NCBI RefSeq assembly: GCF_000350225.1
Contig: NW_005179353.1
Location: 330,849 to 394,848, forward strand
DNA length: 64,000 nt
From: Chondrus crispus
Lineage: Eukaryota; Rhodophyta; Florideophyceae; Gigartinales; Gigartinaceae
Direction: 5' to 3'
The translations under genes and the position numbers were made by a program. Positions 11,596-24,066 of this stretch are shown here, one piece after another; the stretch's first letter is position 1; each line of letters starts with the position of its first letter. A model generated the notes under the pieces. It saw only the letters and a list, made by a program, of their open reading frames with translations. It did no database searches and was not told where the DNA came from.

Positions 11596-12561
11596 TGTAG
11601 TGCAATACGCACCTGGAAAGAGGGGTGAAAAGGAAGGAAAACATTTGGATACGAAAAGTAGTCCGGGTTTGGGGGACACACGTGTGAATAATTGCACAGT
11701 TTTAATTTTTAATTATTTTATTTTATTTAGTTAATTAGTTGGCATTAATTTTGCTGACACTAGATTAGATCTAGAATCTAGAGCCGGGAGCTACTGTACT
11801 CGCCCCGGCGGGGCTCTATATAACTTAGCCCTTTGACCGAACAAGTCAATAAACCAACCCGAGTTGCCGGAGTTGAATGTCGCCTTGGTCGAAGTCCGTC
11901 TCTACCAAGACGCTCCCTTTTACCTAGGCCTACGGCATCCTTCAGCGCTCGGGGGTCCCCTTTTTCCTTATCAATTTTCCTTTATTTCCCTATCCTAATT
12001 TCCCTTAATCTTGAGTTGGTCCCACCTTGTAGGATTGCGATCCGCAACGTGACGTTATTCGCCATCGGGCTTTTGTGTGGGTGCACAAGTGGTGCTTTTC
12101 TCAGTGTTGGTTCCATGGGAATCTGGTTGCCACCGATCCGTTGTTGGTACTTTGCCATCGGGCAGTACGAAGGTGTAGCGCTGCTACGTTTTCTTCTTTC
12201 CCGACGGCTACCTTGCGACGTCCCCGTCGAAGACCTAATCAAGGGTATAAGGTGTACAAGGCGCTCTTCGAGCATTGGATTTACGACCCATCGGACCAGG
12301 TTTACCTAAACACCCCTCCGAACTCGTCGAGCAGTTGCCTTTACAAGTCTCTACCACCATTTACCGATCCCGGGCTGGGCCCTTCTCTTTGCCCCCCCTA
12401 TCAGGGATCCGAGCTACTGCGGGCCGCAAACCCGCTCAAAGAGGACAGGGAGCTTCGAACACTCCGTAACGCTGTGCCGTTGGCAGTTGTTGTTTTTGTT
12501 GCTGTTGTTTGTGTTGGACCGTCGGACCTTGGTCTCTGCCTAACAGGCGCATTGCACTACA
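11596..12561 (+). repeat. 3' LTR of element A (966 bp)
   Basis: Begins TGTAGTGCAATACGC and ends GCATTGCACTACA, a short terminal inverted repeat with TG/CA ends. A TATA-like TCTATATAA lies at about 11815 and AATAAA at about 11848, so U3 and R can be placed. The B LTR aligns to it in reverse orientation over its whole length with scattered substitutions (I judge roughly 88-90% identity by eye). Confidence 0.85.
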
Positions 12562-13143
12562 ACTGGCAGATGCCTATCCCGAAGCGGACCGCGACAAGAC
12601 AGCCTTTTCGTGTCACTCAGGTCTCTTCCGTTTTTCAAGAATGCCCTTTGGGCTTACCAATGCGCTGGCGACGTTCCAGAGAGCCATGGATATACTGCTC
12701 TCTCCGTTTCGATGGAAGTCGTGTCTGGTGTATTTGGATGATATCATCATTTTCAGCAAGTCTTTGGAAGAACATATGGTCCACGTGGATGAAATACTGT
12801 CAGTATTGGAGAAGGCAGGTGTGAAGCTCAAGCTTCGCAAATGCGAAATATTCGTCGAAAAGATCAAGTACCTAGGCCATGTCGTTCGGCCAGGTGCGTT
12901 GGAAGTTGATGCCCGGCGGACCGCCGCGTTGGAACAAGGGAGGTACCCTAAAACACAGACACAGCTCAGAAGCTTTCTGGGGCTTTGAAATGTGTACCGC
13001 AGGTTCGTCCCACATTACGCGAAAATCGCGCATCCGCTCAATCAACTATTGAAGAACGGACAACCGGTCCAGTTGGAAGGATTCGACGAACCATGCAAGA
13101 AAGCTTTTCATAAGCTCAAGGAGGCCATCTTGGCACCACCGGT
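12562..13143 (+). pseudogene. Fragment of a Ty3/gypsy RT gene between two inverted LTRs
   Basis: 582 bp matching element A pol from about 2659 to 3240: RT palm with YLDDIIIFS, thumb, and the start of the RNase H linker. It has a 1-base loss near its left end (PIPEGDRD region) and a TGA at 12986-12988 where element A has a Cys codon (LRSFVGLC). At the position of A's TAG this copy keeps AAG (Lys). It is therefore a third, independent copy of the family. Both ends stop inside the gene at an LTR end, so it is probably the remnant of an older element into which A and B inserted. Confidence 0.85.
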
Positions 13144-14193
13144 TGTAGTGCAATGCGCCTGTCGGGCAGAGACCGCGGTCCGATGGTCCAGCAAAAACAA
13201 CAACAGCAACAAAAAGAAGAACTGCCGATGGCACAGCGCTACGGAGTGTCCGACTCTCCCTTCTCCGTTTAAACGAGCTTGCGACTCGTAATAGCTCGGA
13301 TCCCTGATGGGGGGGGCACAGAGAAATAGCCCGGCCCGGGATCGGTGTGGTAGAGACTTGCGAAGAGATCTGCTCGACGAGTGTGGAGTGGGGCGCGTAC
13401 GTAGGTACCCCGGATCAACTGGGTTGTAAGGCCAATGCTCGTTGAGCTTCTTCGACACCTTGTAACGCGACAAGGCCTTCGACAGGGGCGTCGCAACGCA
13501 GCCCGACGGGATGAAATGAAAGTAGCAGCGCTACGTCAACCGTGCCGCCCGATGGCTCGAAACACCTACACCGGTTCGGTCGCAACCGACACCGATGGTA
13601 CCAACACTGGCTCATAATACGACGGAGCCCTTCGAGGGAGACGTCGTTGCAACGGTCTCCGTCGGAAAATGGGTCACAGTAGCAGCGCTACGTCAGCTGT
13701 GTCGCCCGATGGCTCGAAACACCTACACCGGTTCGGTCGCAACCGAGGCCGATGGCACCAACACAAGATAAGGGAAAAATAGGTAGAATTAGAGATAGAA
13801 AAGGATAGGGAAATAAAGGAAAGAGAAAAGGGAACCCCGAGCGATAGAGGATGCCGTAGGCTTAGGTAAAAGGGAGCGTCTTCATAGAGACGGACTTCGA
13901 CCAAGGCGACATTCAACTCCGGCAACTCGGGTTACCTTTACTGACTTGGTCGTGAGAGGGCTAAGGTATATATCGCCCCGCCGGAGCCAGTACAGTAGCT
14001 CGCGGCGCTAGATCCTAGATCTAATCTAGTGTCAGCAAAATTAATGCCAACTAATTAACTAAATAAAATAAAATAATTAAAAATTAAAACTGTGCAATTA
14101 TTCACACGTGTGTCCCCCAAACCCGGACTACTTTTCGTATCTAAATGTTTTCCTTCCTTTTCACCCCTCTTTCCAGGTGCGTATTGCACTACA
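13144..14193 (-). repeat. 3' LTR of element B (1,050 bp)
   Basis: On the + strand it runs from TGTAGTGCAATGCGCC to GTATTGCACTACA. It is about 84 bp longer than the A LTR. The excess lies in an imperfect direct duplication of about 88 bp: the GTAGCAGCGCTACGTCA block near 13530-13612 recurs near 13678-13763. On the - strand a TATATAT sequence near 13965-13972 sits where the A LTR has its TATA-like box. Confidence 0.85.
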
Positions 14194-14303
14194 TATCCCC
14201 CTTCTGAGCGATCTCGCGCAGCGGCCTCACTCCCTTGCTTCCCAACTTCTTCCTTTTTCTTCCGACCCTCGGTCGCCGCTCGCGTGAGAGTAAGACGATC
14301 TCC

Positions 14304-15976
14304 ATGTTCCCTTCATCGGATCCCACTGTCGGGAGTACCGCCCGCGGTCGCCGCGGTGTGGGCTTCTCACACACGCCTTCCATTCCTAGCGACCTTCCTT
14401 CCATACCCCGACTTCCCCCGAACACCAACGTTCCTGAACCGGTCGTTCATCCCGATCTCCATCCTTCATCAGCCCCTTGTCGATACCCCTCACTAGCCGA
14501 GCTCCAAGGTAAATCCATGCGCGACTATCCCTTACTGTACGCGGCCACTCCTTGGTTTCCGCTATCGACGTGCGCGACGTCACTAACATCGGGCGCGACT
14601 TTGCCGACGGTGCGGGGATGTTACCGGGTCACCTTCCCCTTCAAGCCATTTCCTCCTACGATTGGCGTGCCCATGTCTCCATTCCCCCTTCTATCCTGCG
14701 TCGTTCCTCCCCTCGTGGCCGACAGGGCCTATCCCTGCGGTTCATGGAAGCCGTTCTCGACCGTCTCGACCTATCCCTATCCGATGCCCTCATCCCTCCG
14801 TCCTTCGGATGTGACACGTGGAAGTTTCGCACGGAGGGGGAGCGTAATTACCTTGACAACCTCCTCAGCTGGACACGGGGTGACCCCGTGCTCGAGGCGG
14901 ACCGCCAGTGGCATAACCAACTGACGGTGACTAACGATGCCATGTCATACACGCGTGCAATCCTCCCCCTCAATTTCCGATATACGAAACGCGGGAACAT
15001 CCCCTTCTTCCAGCATACGGTCCGATTCGAGCGTAAGATGAGATCGGACACGGGATATTTCCTAGCTTACCAAATGGTTGAGGCGGGGGAAATTGCTCGG
15101 TCACACTACCCCAACCGGTACCAGCAACTCCCCTCATGGTGGGGACAATTTGGGGTCTGCCAAGGGTTTTGGGCAGAGCTCGGTCCCATCCTTACCTACT
15201 TTGGAAGCCATCTCACTGATCCTCGTCACGGGTTCTGGGTTGTCTTTTTGACGGAGTGGTGCGTGGAGGTGGCCGCCACCTTACTCTGGGAGGCGTACGA
15301 TTGTTGGCGGCTTTGGTATCTTCCTCCGAAGCTTGTCGAGCTCATGTGCCTTTTGGACTATACTGTGCCCTTGGGCGGAGCAGACACCGACTTCGAACTG
15401 CATTCCTCACTCGAAAAGATCAATCAGGTCGACTGGGACGTTGTTCCCCCTATCAACTCATCCCGATCCTTCGCGAGGCGACGCCCGTCCTTTTCTCCCG
15501 GACAAAATCACAGTACGGCGGGTGACTTTGTCTGGTTCAACCCTTGGACATCCGCCTTGTGCTCTCCCTCCGAGGCGCGCCTCAGTCGCCAATTCGGCAA
15601 CCAAGTTCGAACCCCTGACGTAGCTCCCATACGAGCCGTAATCTCCCTAAATCCCCGCGCAGACGACGTTTGCCCCCGACCGTCTGCTCCAGATTCCCCT
15701 CTCCCTGCAGCCCCTGCCGCTGCTCCTCCTGCTGTCGATATCCCCTGGGCAGGGCATACCGATACTCTGTCGGTTAGGGAAGCACTGTCTTCCCCACCGT
15801 CCCCATCAATTCCCAAAAAGAGCGACGGAGCCATTGACATCTACTGCACATTGCTCCGCGCTCATGGAATCGAAGGTGAAGCTCTCCAAGGGGCTTCCCT
15901 CGATGATCTGCGAGTCCTTGCTCGACTCGTTACATTACTCCCGAAGGAAAAATCCTTGGGTGTGCCGCCCCACTGA
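14304..15976 (+). pseudogene. Antisense ORF of element B, frameshifted
   Basis: Counterpart of the ORF at 9822-11486, with the matching ATG (MFPSSDP) at 14304. It reads in one frame to about 14555 and in another from there to 15976. The break is a single missing T: CTTGGTTTCC here, CTTGGTTTTCC in copy A. Away from the break the two proteins differ at only about 5% of positions. There is one 3-residue indel near the Pro-rich linker (RAVDPRAD versus RAVISLNPRAD). I infer that it was intact until recently. Confidence 0.8.
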
Positions 15977-18900
15977 CCTGCCGCTTAGAGCGACTTCCCC
16001 GTGATCCGTTCTCGAATTATTACCACTTTGGGAGCGACGTCCGATTGTCGACGTCATCCGGTAGCTTTTAGCCAATAAAATGAATCACCTGCGTACCCCC
16101 CTGGTCTCAGATTACCTCCTCTTTTGTGACCTCCTCTTGCATTCGGCCGGGGCGTGGCATATTACTGTGTCCAACTTCGACGTCCCTAAAAAATCATGAA
16201 AGATTGTCGCCACTACTGACCTTCGCATACCTTGTACAGTTCCTCGATAATCACCCTACCCTTCGTCGAGTGTTGGGCTAAAAAGTTCATCATCATTTTT
16301 TTTCTTACCCCGTATGAACCTCCTCTTCCTTCGGAAAGCCCACTTTTTGTTTGCTGCTGACGTTGTGCATTTCCTTGCGTCAGCTTCCCGTGCCATTTTT
16401 CTTTCTCCTTGGGGATGGTAGGTGCAAGAATCGATCGTCATCTTCGATCTGCGTTGAACCCCCGATGGGGCCCCGGCAACATTCGTTGCGCTGTCACCTC
16501 CCAAACTGCCAAATCAACCTCCTTTTAGGTTTGGTTACAGTTCCCTCGCATCACTAGGAACGCGTGGTGCTGGTTCCCTTCGCACGTTTCCAGAACACGT
16601 AGAGTCCCTACAAAGTGAGGCAATTCCATTGTTTCGCACGTGTGCTTCTGTACCAAGAAGCGCATGATCCTGTCAGTGTGAGTACTTGTCCTTTAGGACG
16701 GGGGATGTGCGGTCTTATCGATGTCCACGATCAGTTTCCCGATACCGGTCGTAAGGTGTCCTTGGCCTTGCCAAGATGACTTCGAGTCTGCCTCCATCGC
16801 TTGTAATTTAGAAGTGGAAAATCCGTGGTTTGTCACAGCCGTAAAAACGGAGCTCTGCACGTGGTCGACGGAAAAACGATCGTTGACTCGTAACTTGGCG
16901 AATCTCGCGGCGTCTCTCCTGACGGGAGCGTCATAGAAGGGAAACCTCTTTGCTAGTTGCGCTTGACCCTCGTCGAGAGGCGGGGCCGTTTCTCCGATGA
17001 CGAGGAAGGAAACCTGGTGTTTGACTTCCTGCATAACTCCGCTTACATCTTCCAAAAATTGACGTTCCTGTCGAGCGTCACAAGACGCCTTCGTCGCCCG
17101 TGTTGTGTTCGCGTTCCCGTATAGTATTAAAAAGCGACGTCCCCTACAGATCCTCTTTTCAGAGCGACGACCAGCTCGAAATGTGCTTCAATGGCCTGAG
17201 ATGGGTGTATGAGGTAACTCACATTGCGATTGAAATATTTTTTCTTTGAACACGGTACAGCACTGTCCCGTGGACGACGTCCATAGATGAGGGGCGCGAC
17301 TACCGGGCCCGTCGTTCTAGCGCAGTTCGGTCGTCCGAGATCGTGGCTCGGTGTCGTTGCTCCGCGTAACCTCTCCTTTCAGTGAACAAGTGATGCCAAA
17401 AATTAACTGTGGGTCATCGCCTTCGACGTACTCGACCCCTCTGGTCAAGCACATTCATCCAAACCGTCGACACGGTTGAGTCTTACTGTAGAGCCTCTAC
17501 GATAAAGGCCGACTGCCTCACTTCGACCTCTTCCTGGAATGACACACAGACCTCGTGGAATTTTTTTTCTTGAGCTTCCTTCTCCACCTTGCGTGTTGAT
17601 ACGGAGTGTCGAAAACGCCGTGGGCGTGTCACTGAGTCCTTCGGGTGTTGCTATCTAAATTCGTTCCGTTCATCACAGCTGATCGTGCTTTGGACGACAG
17701 TCCGGCGACGCGTTGTTCAGGGAATCAACCACACACTACATAGTATTGTACGAAGTACAGGCGATCTGGCTTCGCCGTAGTGGTCCCATTCGTCGGTTCC
17801 GTGACCCATCTTTCTATTTTGTGCCAGCTCCCTTGCTTGTTAGATCCGAGGAACAGTCGGCAGCAGGTCTCACGAGTACCAATCGTCGCAGTATAGACAG
17901 AGATATATATATATAATTTTTCTTGCCGTTCTTGTTACGGAGGTCGGGTGGAGGCAGAGGGGGATCATAATAAGTTGTAACAAGGTCCTTCTCGCTATGG
18001 TGTCTTAGTGACACGGTTCGTCCATGGCCACGGTGGGTCCCCGTGAGTGCGTTTGCCTTTCCCTTTTTAACGTCCGCGCCAGGGCTCCGGGTTGACACAG
18101 CACAGGTGATACCCTCAATCCTTCGGGGGCTACTGCCTTGACGAGAACATCCGCGGTGACCTTCTTCTAGATCGCACAAATCTTCCCTTTCCACATCATT
18201 CCGTAATGATGTCTTCGATCCCCTTGACGAGGGTCACTTATTTTTCTTTTGAATTCGTCGAGATCGGTCCTTCTTTTGGGATACAATCCCGTTGTCGGGT
18301 CCTTCTCCTTTTGAAGAAATAAAGCAAACGGGGGGTCCTCTTCCTTGTAGCGCGACGGTAGCCCACTTCTAGTCTTTACAGACTCGCTGACCGACGTCTC
18401 CAGTGCGGGGTCGTGCCCTTGACATCAAAAAATACAAAACGAAACGAAACAAAAACGAACAACATAAAAACAAAGAACTAATTGTAAGATCTTATGATAG
18501 CCAACCTGTGAATAGATCGTCAGGTATCCTCGTGGTAGTGGGGCGGGGGGTCGCCGGCGGTAGCCGTTCTGCGGGGTCCTCGTTTCGCTTAGGCCGCGGG
18601 AGGATAACTTCCTGGGATGCGCGTGGCTGCGCTGTCGTCGTCCGTTTGACAATGGTCTATGTGGACGGGCTTGTTTGCTCGTCGAGCGTGTTCAAATGAG
18701 TTGGGAGCGAGTATGACGATGAACGTCATGACCGAGCAAGTGAGGCTTGGCCTCCGGACGACTTAGAGTATTGATGTCGTCGACCATGGCAAGCGGTAAC
18801 AACTCTGCATGTACACTGCAGCGTGCAGTAAATTTTTCATAATTTCGATTATAATTTCGAAGGGCGACTACCGTGCGCCCCTCGATTCCCCTTTTCGATC

Positions 18901-19502
18901 CGGCCTCTCGTTCCTGACACACCCAATTTTTCTGATTAAATTACGTCCCACGAAGTCAACGTCACTTCACGTGCGGTCGGCGGCGTTGCAGGCGCGTACC
19001 CCGTAGACGTGATGCCTCATCCGGACGTACAGTAGGACGTCTCGTGGCATAGAGTGGCGAACGTCGCCGAGTTGGTCACCTGCGGGATTCTCTCGTTCTA
19101 TTCAGTTCCCTTCTATTTTTCCCATGCCCACTTATTTGGGCTTCCTGCATCCTTCTCCAACTTGCAAGTCTTCGCGTCGCTTGCTGCGGCAGGGATGTTC
19201 GTTTTCTCCGGAAGCACATCACAACGGCATTTCTCGGGGCGCGTCCATCCTCGGGGAAGGCTTTTGTCGTTTGTACGAATTACCACCGAGTGTACCCAAT
19301 GCCTCATCTGGGCCTTCAGTATCACTTCGATTTCTTGAAAACGCGTCGCGCGTCAGTCCCCTTCTATATGGGTGGCCCGGAGAGCTGACTGCCTTACTTC
19401 CCTAGATTCCACTTCCCCCATTTGCGGACCTCGCGGGTTTGTTCCCTCTTCGAATTTCTGACCCTTCCGTTGTCTCCAACCTGCGGACTTTATTGACGAT
19501 GG
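15977..19502 (-). other. Non-coding 3' tract of element B
   Basis: About 3.5 kb with no credible gene on either strand. It corresponds to 5494-9821 of element A in reverse, but is shorter and much more diverged than the neighbouring antisense ORF and LTR. It includes an A-rich tract at 18420-18480 and a short (TA)n run at about 17900-17915. Confidence 0.6.
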
Positions 19503-19601
19503 CTATCCCGATCGTGCGCGTGCCACTTGTGCGGGCAAGGATAGTCTTTTCCTTCGGAAATACGTGACGGCCGCACTGCGGGGTAATTGCTCAATGGGTT
19601 C
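19503..19601 (-). pseudogene. pol: C-terminal end of pol (chromodomain) of element B
   Basis: On the - strand it reads EPIEQLPRSAAVTYFRRK and continues to a TAG at 19503-19505. It matches the end of element A pol (5395-5493), including the part beyond A's premature TGA. Everything upstream is replaced by the first LTR of the tandem array. Confidence 0.85.
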
Positions 19602-20295
19602 TCTTACAGGTACAACCTGCAAGCGCAGTCCGCAGGATGTTGAGCAGTGATCTCCGGACAAATCAGACAGACTTGGTCCTCAGGAGATACACGAATGGAT
19701 AAATCAACAAAAACAGATGAACCCAATTTCGTCACACAGCACGTAGTCAAAGCCTAACGCACAACAACAGTTGCAGATCAGCAACAAACTCAATAGAAAA
19801 CAGCCGTCCTGCGAGCCAACAGCTGCAGCCTCAACGACAGACCACGGTGGGAATCTGCAAACAATCGCAACAGCTGTCACAGCCAAACTAGCGACGACTC
19901 AGACGCCAGCGTCCTTCCCCCCTGCTCCTCTGCTCGCACCCCGCTTCCCTCCATCCTTCTCAAATACCCTATCCTATGTCCCTTCGACCACCAGCCAGGA
20001 ACTGACAGACCCCTCTCACCTGCCACGTTCACCGCGTCCTCCCTTGTCCAACGGACGTCTAGACCTCTTTGCCAAGTCCCTTCCACGATCCCTTTTGACT
20101 CGAACGGTTGCGTCCAGCCATGAAGCAAGATCCACAATTGAAACATGTCTTGGAATGAACAGCACTGCAATCGACCGGTGTGTCCGCACACTGCGCAATT
20201 TGCAGTGTCAGCACCAACACGTTTTCGTACTGCCAATCCCGATCACTCACTATGGTTGATCCAGATTCCTCATCCGCTGCGCACAACGTGCAACA
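19602..20295 (-). repeat. LTR 1 (left end of array, most diverged)
   Basis: 694 bp. It starts TCTTACAGG where other copies have TGTTRCAGG, so the terminal TG is altered or lost at the junction with element B. I count roughly 20-25 differences from LTR 2, clustered in the C-rich stretch near 19910-19945, while LTRs 2-7 are nearly identical to each other. It is the 3' LTR of unit 1. Confidence 0.9.
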
Positions 20296-20348
20296 TTGGT
20301 CCTTTGTCAAATCACTTGCGGTCGCCTTGAAAGCTCTGAGATGATCAA

Positions 20349-23300
20349 TTAACCCGTACTGCTATCAAATACTTGATCAATCCAGTCTTCATTAGCGCTG
20401 ACATGCCTTTTGTCCACTTGCTTCCCAGATTGGTTCACAAAAGCCTCATGCAAATTGAAATTTTCGCTAATATGTGCGTCGAAGAGTTTGACAACAGTTT
20501 CTGGAAGGTCTGCTTCTCTGGTCCATGTTGCCGAGCGACGTCCATGAATTCTCACCTTGAACCAGCGCTCTTCTTCATCTGAATCCTTACACTTCCTAGT
20601 CTCACAGGCTGAAATGCGCTTGAACAAGTGCAGGTTATCTGGGAATACTCCGTCTTCGGGATCCCCGGTCTCCACTATTTCCGGGCCAATTCTTCGAAGT
20701 CTGTTCACATGCACGCGCACTCTTTTTGCACCTACTTCTGATTCCAACTCATACCCTACTCGCCCGAGTCTTTGCTTGACCACGTACGGTCCAGTCCAGG
20801 GTCGAACTACCTTTTTCCCTTCATCTTTTCCTAGCTTGGTAGACCACATCAGCACTCTATCACCTACAATGAACACAGTTTCATGCACCGCCTTGTCATA
20901 CTGAGTCTTGCCACGCACGCGAGCGTTCCTGCCTCGCGAGAGCAACGTCCTATGCAGAGCTGCCAATCGCCTCGCCAGATCTTCAGATTCCTCTTCCACT
21001 CCTTCGAGGTCCATTTCTCCCCAGGCCTCAAAAGCCTGAATTCCAAACATGGCCTCGAAAGGGGTCATTCCCGTTGCAGTGTGAGCGCTTGTGTTGTAAC
21101 GTAGACACGCTAGTGCGACATGCTCATCCCAATCGCTATCACCAGTGGTCATGAAGCTGGCAATGTCTTTTGCCACGGTGCGATTCCATCTTTCCACTGT
21201 TCTGTTTGCTTGCGGGTGCCACGGATACGTCCGCATTCTTCCGATTCCTAGCCTTTCTACTAGATTCTCGACAACATTGCTAACCAGATTCGTTCCACCA
21301 TCTGACATAAGCTTCTCCATGGGTCCAACACAGCAATCCACTCGTCCAGCAAGACTTTTGAAACAGTTTCTGCCTTTTCATTCGGGATCGGAATAGCGCG
21401 GACAAAACGTGTGAAGACGTCTATCATGACTAGTATCTTCACATTACCTGCCTTTGTTCGCGGTGTGATAGTTTGGACATCGATTGCTACCTGTTCGAAT
21501 CTGCGCCTTGGATGAACTACCTCCAAAGCAGCCCGTTTTTGGGGACGCTCCTCATCGGATACTGCACATTGCATACAGTTTTGGACAAATTTGATGACAT
21601 CCGGGACCATTCTTCTCCACCAATATTTTTTTCGCAGCTTCGCAATCGTCCGCATTACCTTATAGTGACCGTGAAGTTTCGATCCATGAACCAGCTTCAG
21701 TATGTCCTGTGTAAATGATCGAGGAACTACAATGGCCAGGTCACTTCCAGTTTCAATGCGTAGTAAGCCATCATCGTCTACGAACATCCTCCTGCTGCCA
21801 TCGGCTGCCTTCTTCAAGCACCCGAATTCCTCTCCCTGTGCATTCCTTAGTTGTTCCAAAGAAGGGCCAGTGGCAAAAGCATTCACCTCCACCACTGCTG
21901 ACACACGCTCCCTTTGCATGCTTCTCACAGCAGACTCCACCCGCGCATCCTCTTCTCTCAGGGTGATTTTCTCCACTGTTTGGGCATCAAGCGAACTGTA
22001 GCAGCGTTGACACAGCGGTTTCGGTACTGCGTCCCTACTGAGTGTATCAGGCACGACCAGTTCTCTTCCGGCGCGATGTTTCACGATAAAGTCAAAATCT
22101 TGTACATCTACGACCCACCTGGCTAAGCGTTCTCTAGGATCTTTCAAGCTGAGCAGTCAACGCAAAGCCAGATGATCAGTGATCACCAAAAAGCGTTCTC
22201 CGTGCAAACAGTGACGCCATTTGCGCAAGGCATGGACAACAGCCAGACACTCTTTTTCTGTTGCTGTGAACTTCCGCTCGGACAGCTTCATTAAGCGACT
22301 TGTAAAGCAAACTGGCCTCCATTTCCCTTTCTCAGTCTTTTGCAAAAGAACACCACCAAGCCCATGTGAACTTGCGTCGGTCATAACCCTTTTTTGCATC
22401 CCGCGTCTCGGGGCGACAAGAATGTCCGGGTTGTGAAGTGCCCCTTTGAGGAGCTTCCATGCTGTTTTCTGGGCTGTTCCCCATCGCTCGTCCCAGTCGT
22501 GTATCTTGAACTTCTGTCCATGCTTCCGTTTCTTGGAGAATCCAGTACCTTTTAACACTTGGTACAAGGGTGCAGCAGTCTCTGAAAAGTGGTCGAAAAA
22601 TTCAGAGAAGAAATTGACAAGCCCCAAGAACCTCATTAACTAGTCCCCTGATGCCGGTTCTACGAGGCGACCGATTGCCTCGATATGAGCTTCTGAGGGT
22701 CGAATGCCGTCATTGTCCACGCGGTGGCCTAGGATTTCTTGCTTTTCACACAAAATCTACACTTAGAAAGCTTAGGCCTCACTCCCGCCTGTAGCAAAGT
22801 GTCAAGTAGGGACTCTAGGGACGATAAATTCTCTTCCTCGGTTTCGGTTCCAACGCTAGTATCATCCATGAATGAAAAAACATCTTGCCCTTTTCGATCC
22901 CCAAGAACGATATTGATGATTCGTTGCAACGTCACAGAGGAGTTCTTCATCCCCTGAGGCAGACGCGTGTACTGTAGTAATCCAACCACGGTCCGAATGG
23001 CTGTCAGTGGTTTCGAGCGATCCTCCAGTTCGACTTGGTAGAAGGCATCTTTGAGATCGAACGTGGACAAAACCTTTTTGCTGCCCAACCAGTCCAGGAC
23101 CTGTCTCATGTCCTCCATTGGGTATGAGTCTGTAACAGTTGCGTCATTCAGAGCCCTGAAGTCTGAGGTGACACGAATACTTCCATCTTTCTTTCTAACA
23201 AAGACATTGTTAGATGCCCATGGGGAAGTACTCGGTTCGAGCACACCAAGCTCGATGAGACGCTGCATTGCTTCCCGGTCGACATCTTGCTCCTTTGGAG

Positions 23301-24066
23301 AGCGTCTACGCAAAGGCTGACAAATGGGTTTTGCATTTTCTTTCAGAACTATTTCATGGTTTACTCCCTTGATTCTGCCAAGACCTTTGAAGATCTCACG
23401 CCTTGACCACAACAACTCATGGAGTTTTCCCCTCATATGAGGATCTGATGAGAATTCAGAGTAGTCCGCTTCAACCTTTAGATACCGGTCAACACTTGCC
23501 CCTTCCATAACTCTACATACTGCTTCGGGCGTGCCAGACAAATGAAGCTTCCCAATTTGCCCAGCAAATATTGTCCTATGAACTTCAATAGATCCATAAT
23601 TAGCAGCCAGATCTAGACGAAGCCTGTTTTTTCTCCAGAATCGGCGTCCTATCAGAAGCTTGTCCGGCAGATGGCGGAGCACCTTGACCTCCTCTTCAAA
23701 ATGTCTTTCCCATAGCTCAAACTTCAACACGCCCTTTCCTACCACTTCCAGGTGATGTCCATCAACAGCTTCTGCTGTTTCATCACATGGGAGCACTTCT
23801 TCTCCCGTTTGGATGAACCAAGCCCGGTCCACCCAAATAGACAATGCAGCAGTGTCGACTGGCACCCACAAACGCTCTCCAGACACGTTGACGAGCACTG
23901 AGACTTCCTCTGCATCGCCAATCTCCTGTAGCACGGGCTCAATGCATGCACAAACGCATTCTTTCTTCCTACCCGTTGCTACAGTTGAGTGTCGCCTTAG
24001 TTGTGTTTGGGGCTCGGACCAGCAGGGCTTTGCTGATCCGCCCTGCCTTTTTCCTGTTTTACTCTG
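20349..24066 (-). pseudogene. pol: Pol of unit 1, four disabling lesions
   Basis: Same layout as the intact pol of unit 3 but inactivated. Reading 5' to 3' on the - strand: a 1-base loss with clustered substitutions near 22735, just after the RT palm; GAG to TAG at 22640-22642 (in GDELMRF); TGG to TGA at 22157-22159 in RNase H (LALRWLLS); and loss of one A at about 21327-21329, just before the integrase GPMEKLMSDGG segment. The RT box reads FMDD. It carries more private substitutions than any other unit and so is the oldest member of the array. Confidence 0.9.

Larger units (their letters stand above)
1..12561 (+). mobile_element. Element A: decayed Ty3/gypsy chromovirus, 5' end outside the window
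   Basis: The order gag, protease, RT, RNase H, integrase, chromodomain marks a Ty3/gypsy chromovirus (established knowledge of the group). Gag is already open at base 1, so the 5' LTR and start lie upstream. The 3' end is set by the polypurine tract AGAAGGGGG at 11585-11593 and an LTR from 11596 to 12561 with TGTAGTGCAAT...ATTGCACTACA ends. The part seen is 12.5 kb, very long for the family, because about 4.3 kb of non-coding DNA and an antisense ORF lie between pol and the PPT. Pol carries two nonsense codons, two frameshifts and a protease active-site change, so this copy cannot be autonomous. Confidence 0.9.
13144..19601 (-). mobile_element. Element B: truncated inverted copy of the element A family
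   Basis: Reading on the - strand, it has the last codons of pol, a long non-coding tract, the antisense ORF (here on +), the PPT (14197-14205) and a 3' LTR (13144-14193). The 5' part, comprising gag and nearly all of pol, is missing: homology ends inside the chromodomain codons at about 19601, where the first LTR of the tandem array starts. The array or a rearrangement is therefore younger than B. Confidence 0.85.

Noticed and set aside
12075-12824. 249-codon ORF running from the A LTR into the RT fragment
   Set aside because: It crosses the LTR boundary at 12561 and reads the RT part in the wrong frame.
9822-15976. Reading the A/B inverted arms as terminal inverted repeats of one DNA transposon
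   Set aside because: Each arm contains an LTR with TG/CA ends next to a polypurine tract and, further out, pol sequence, so they are two retrotransposon ends; the spacer is an RT scrap, not a transposase.
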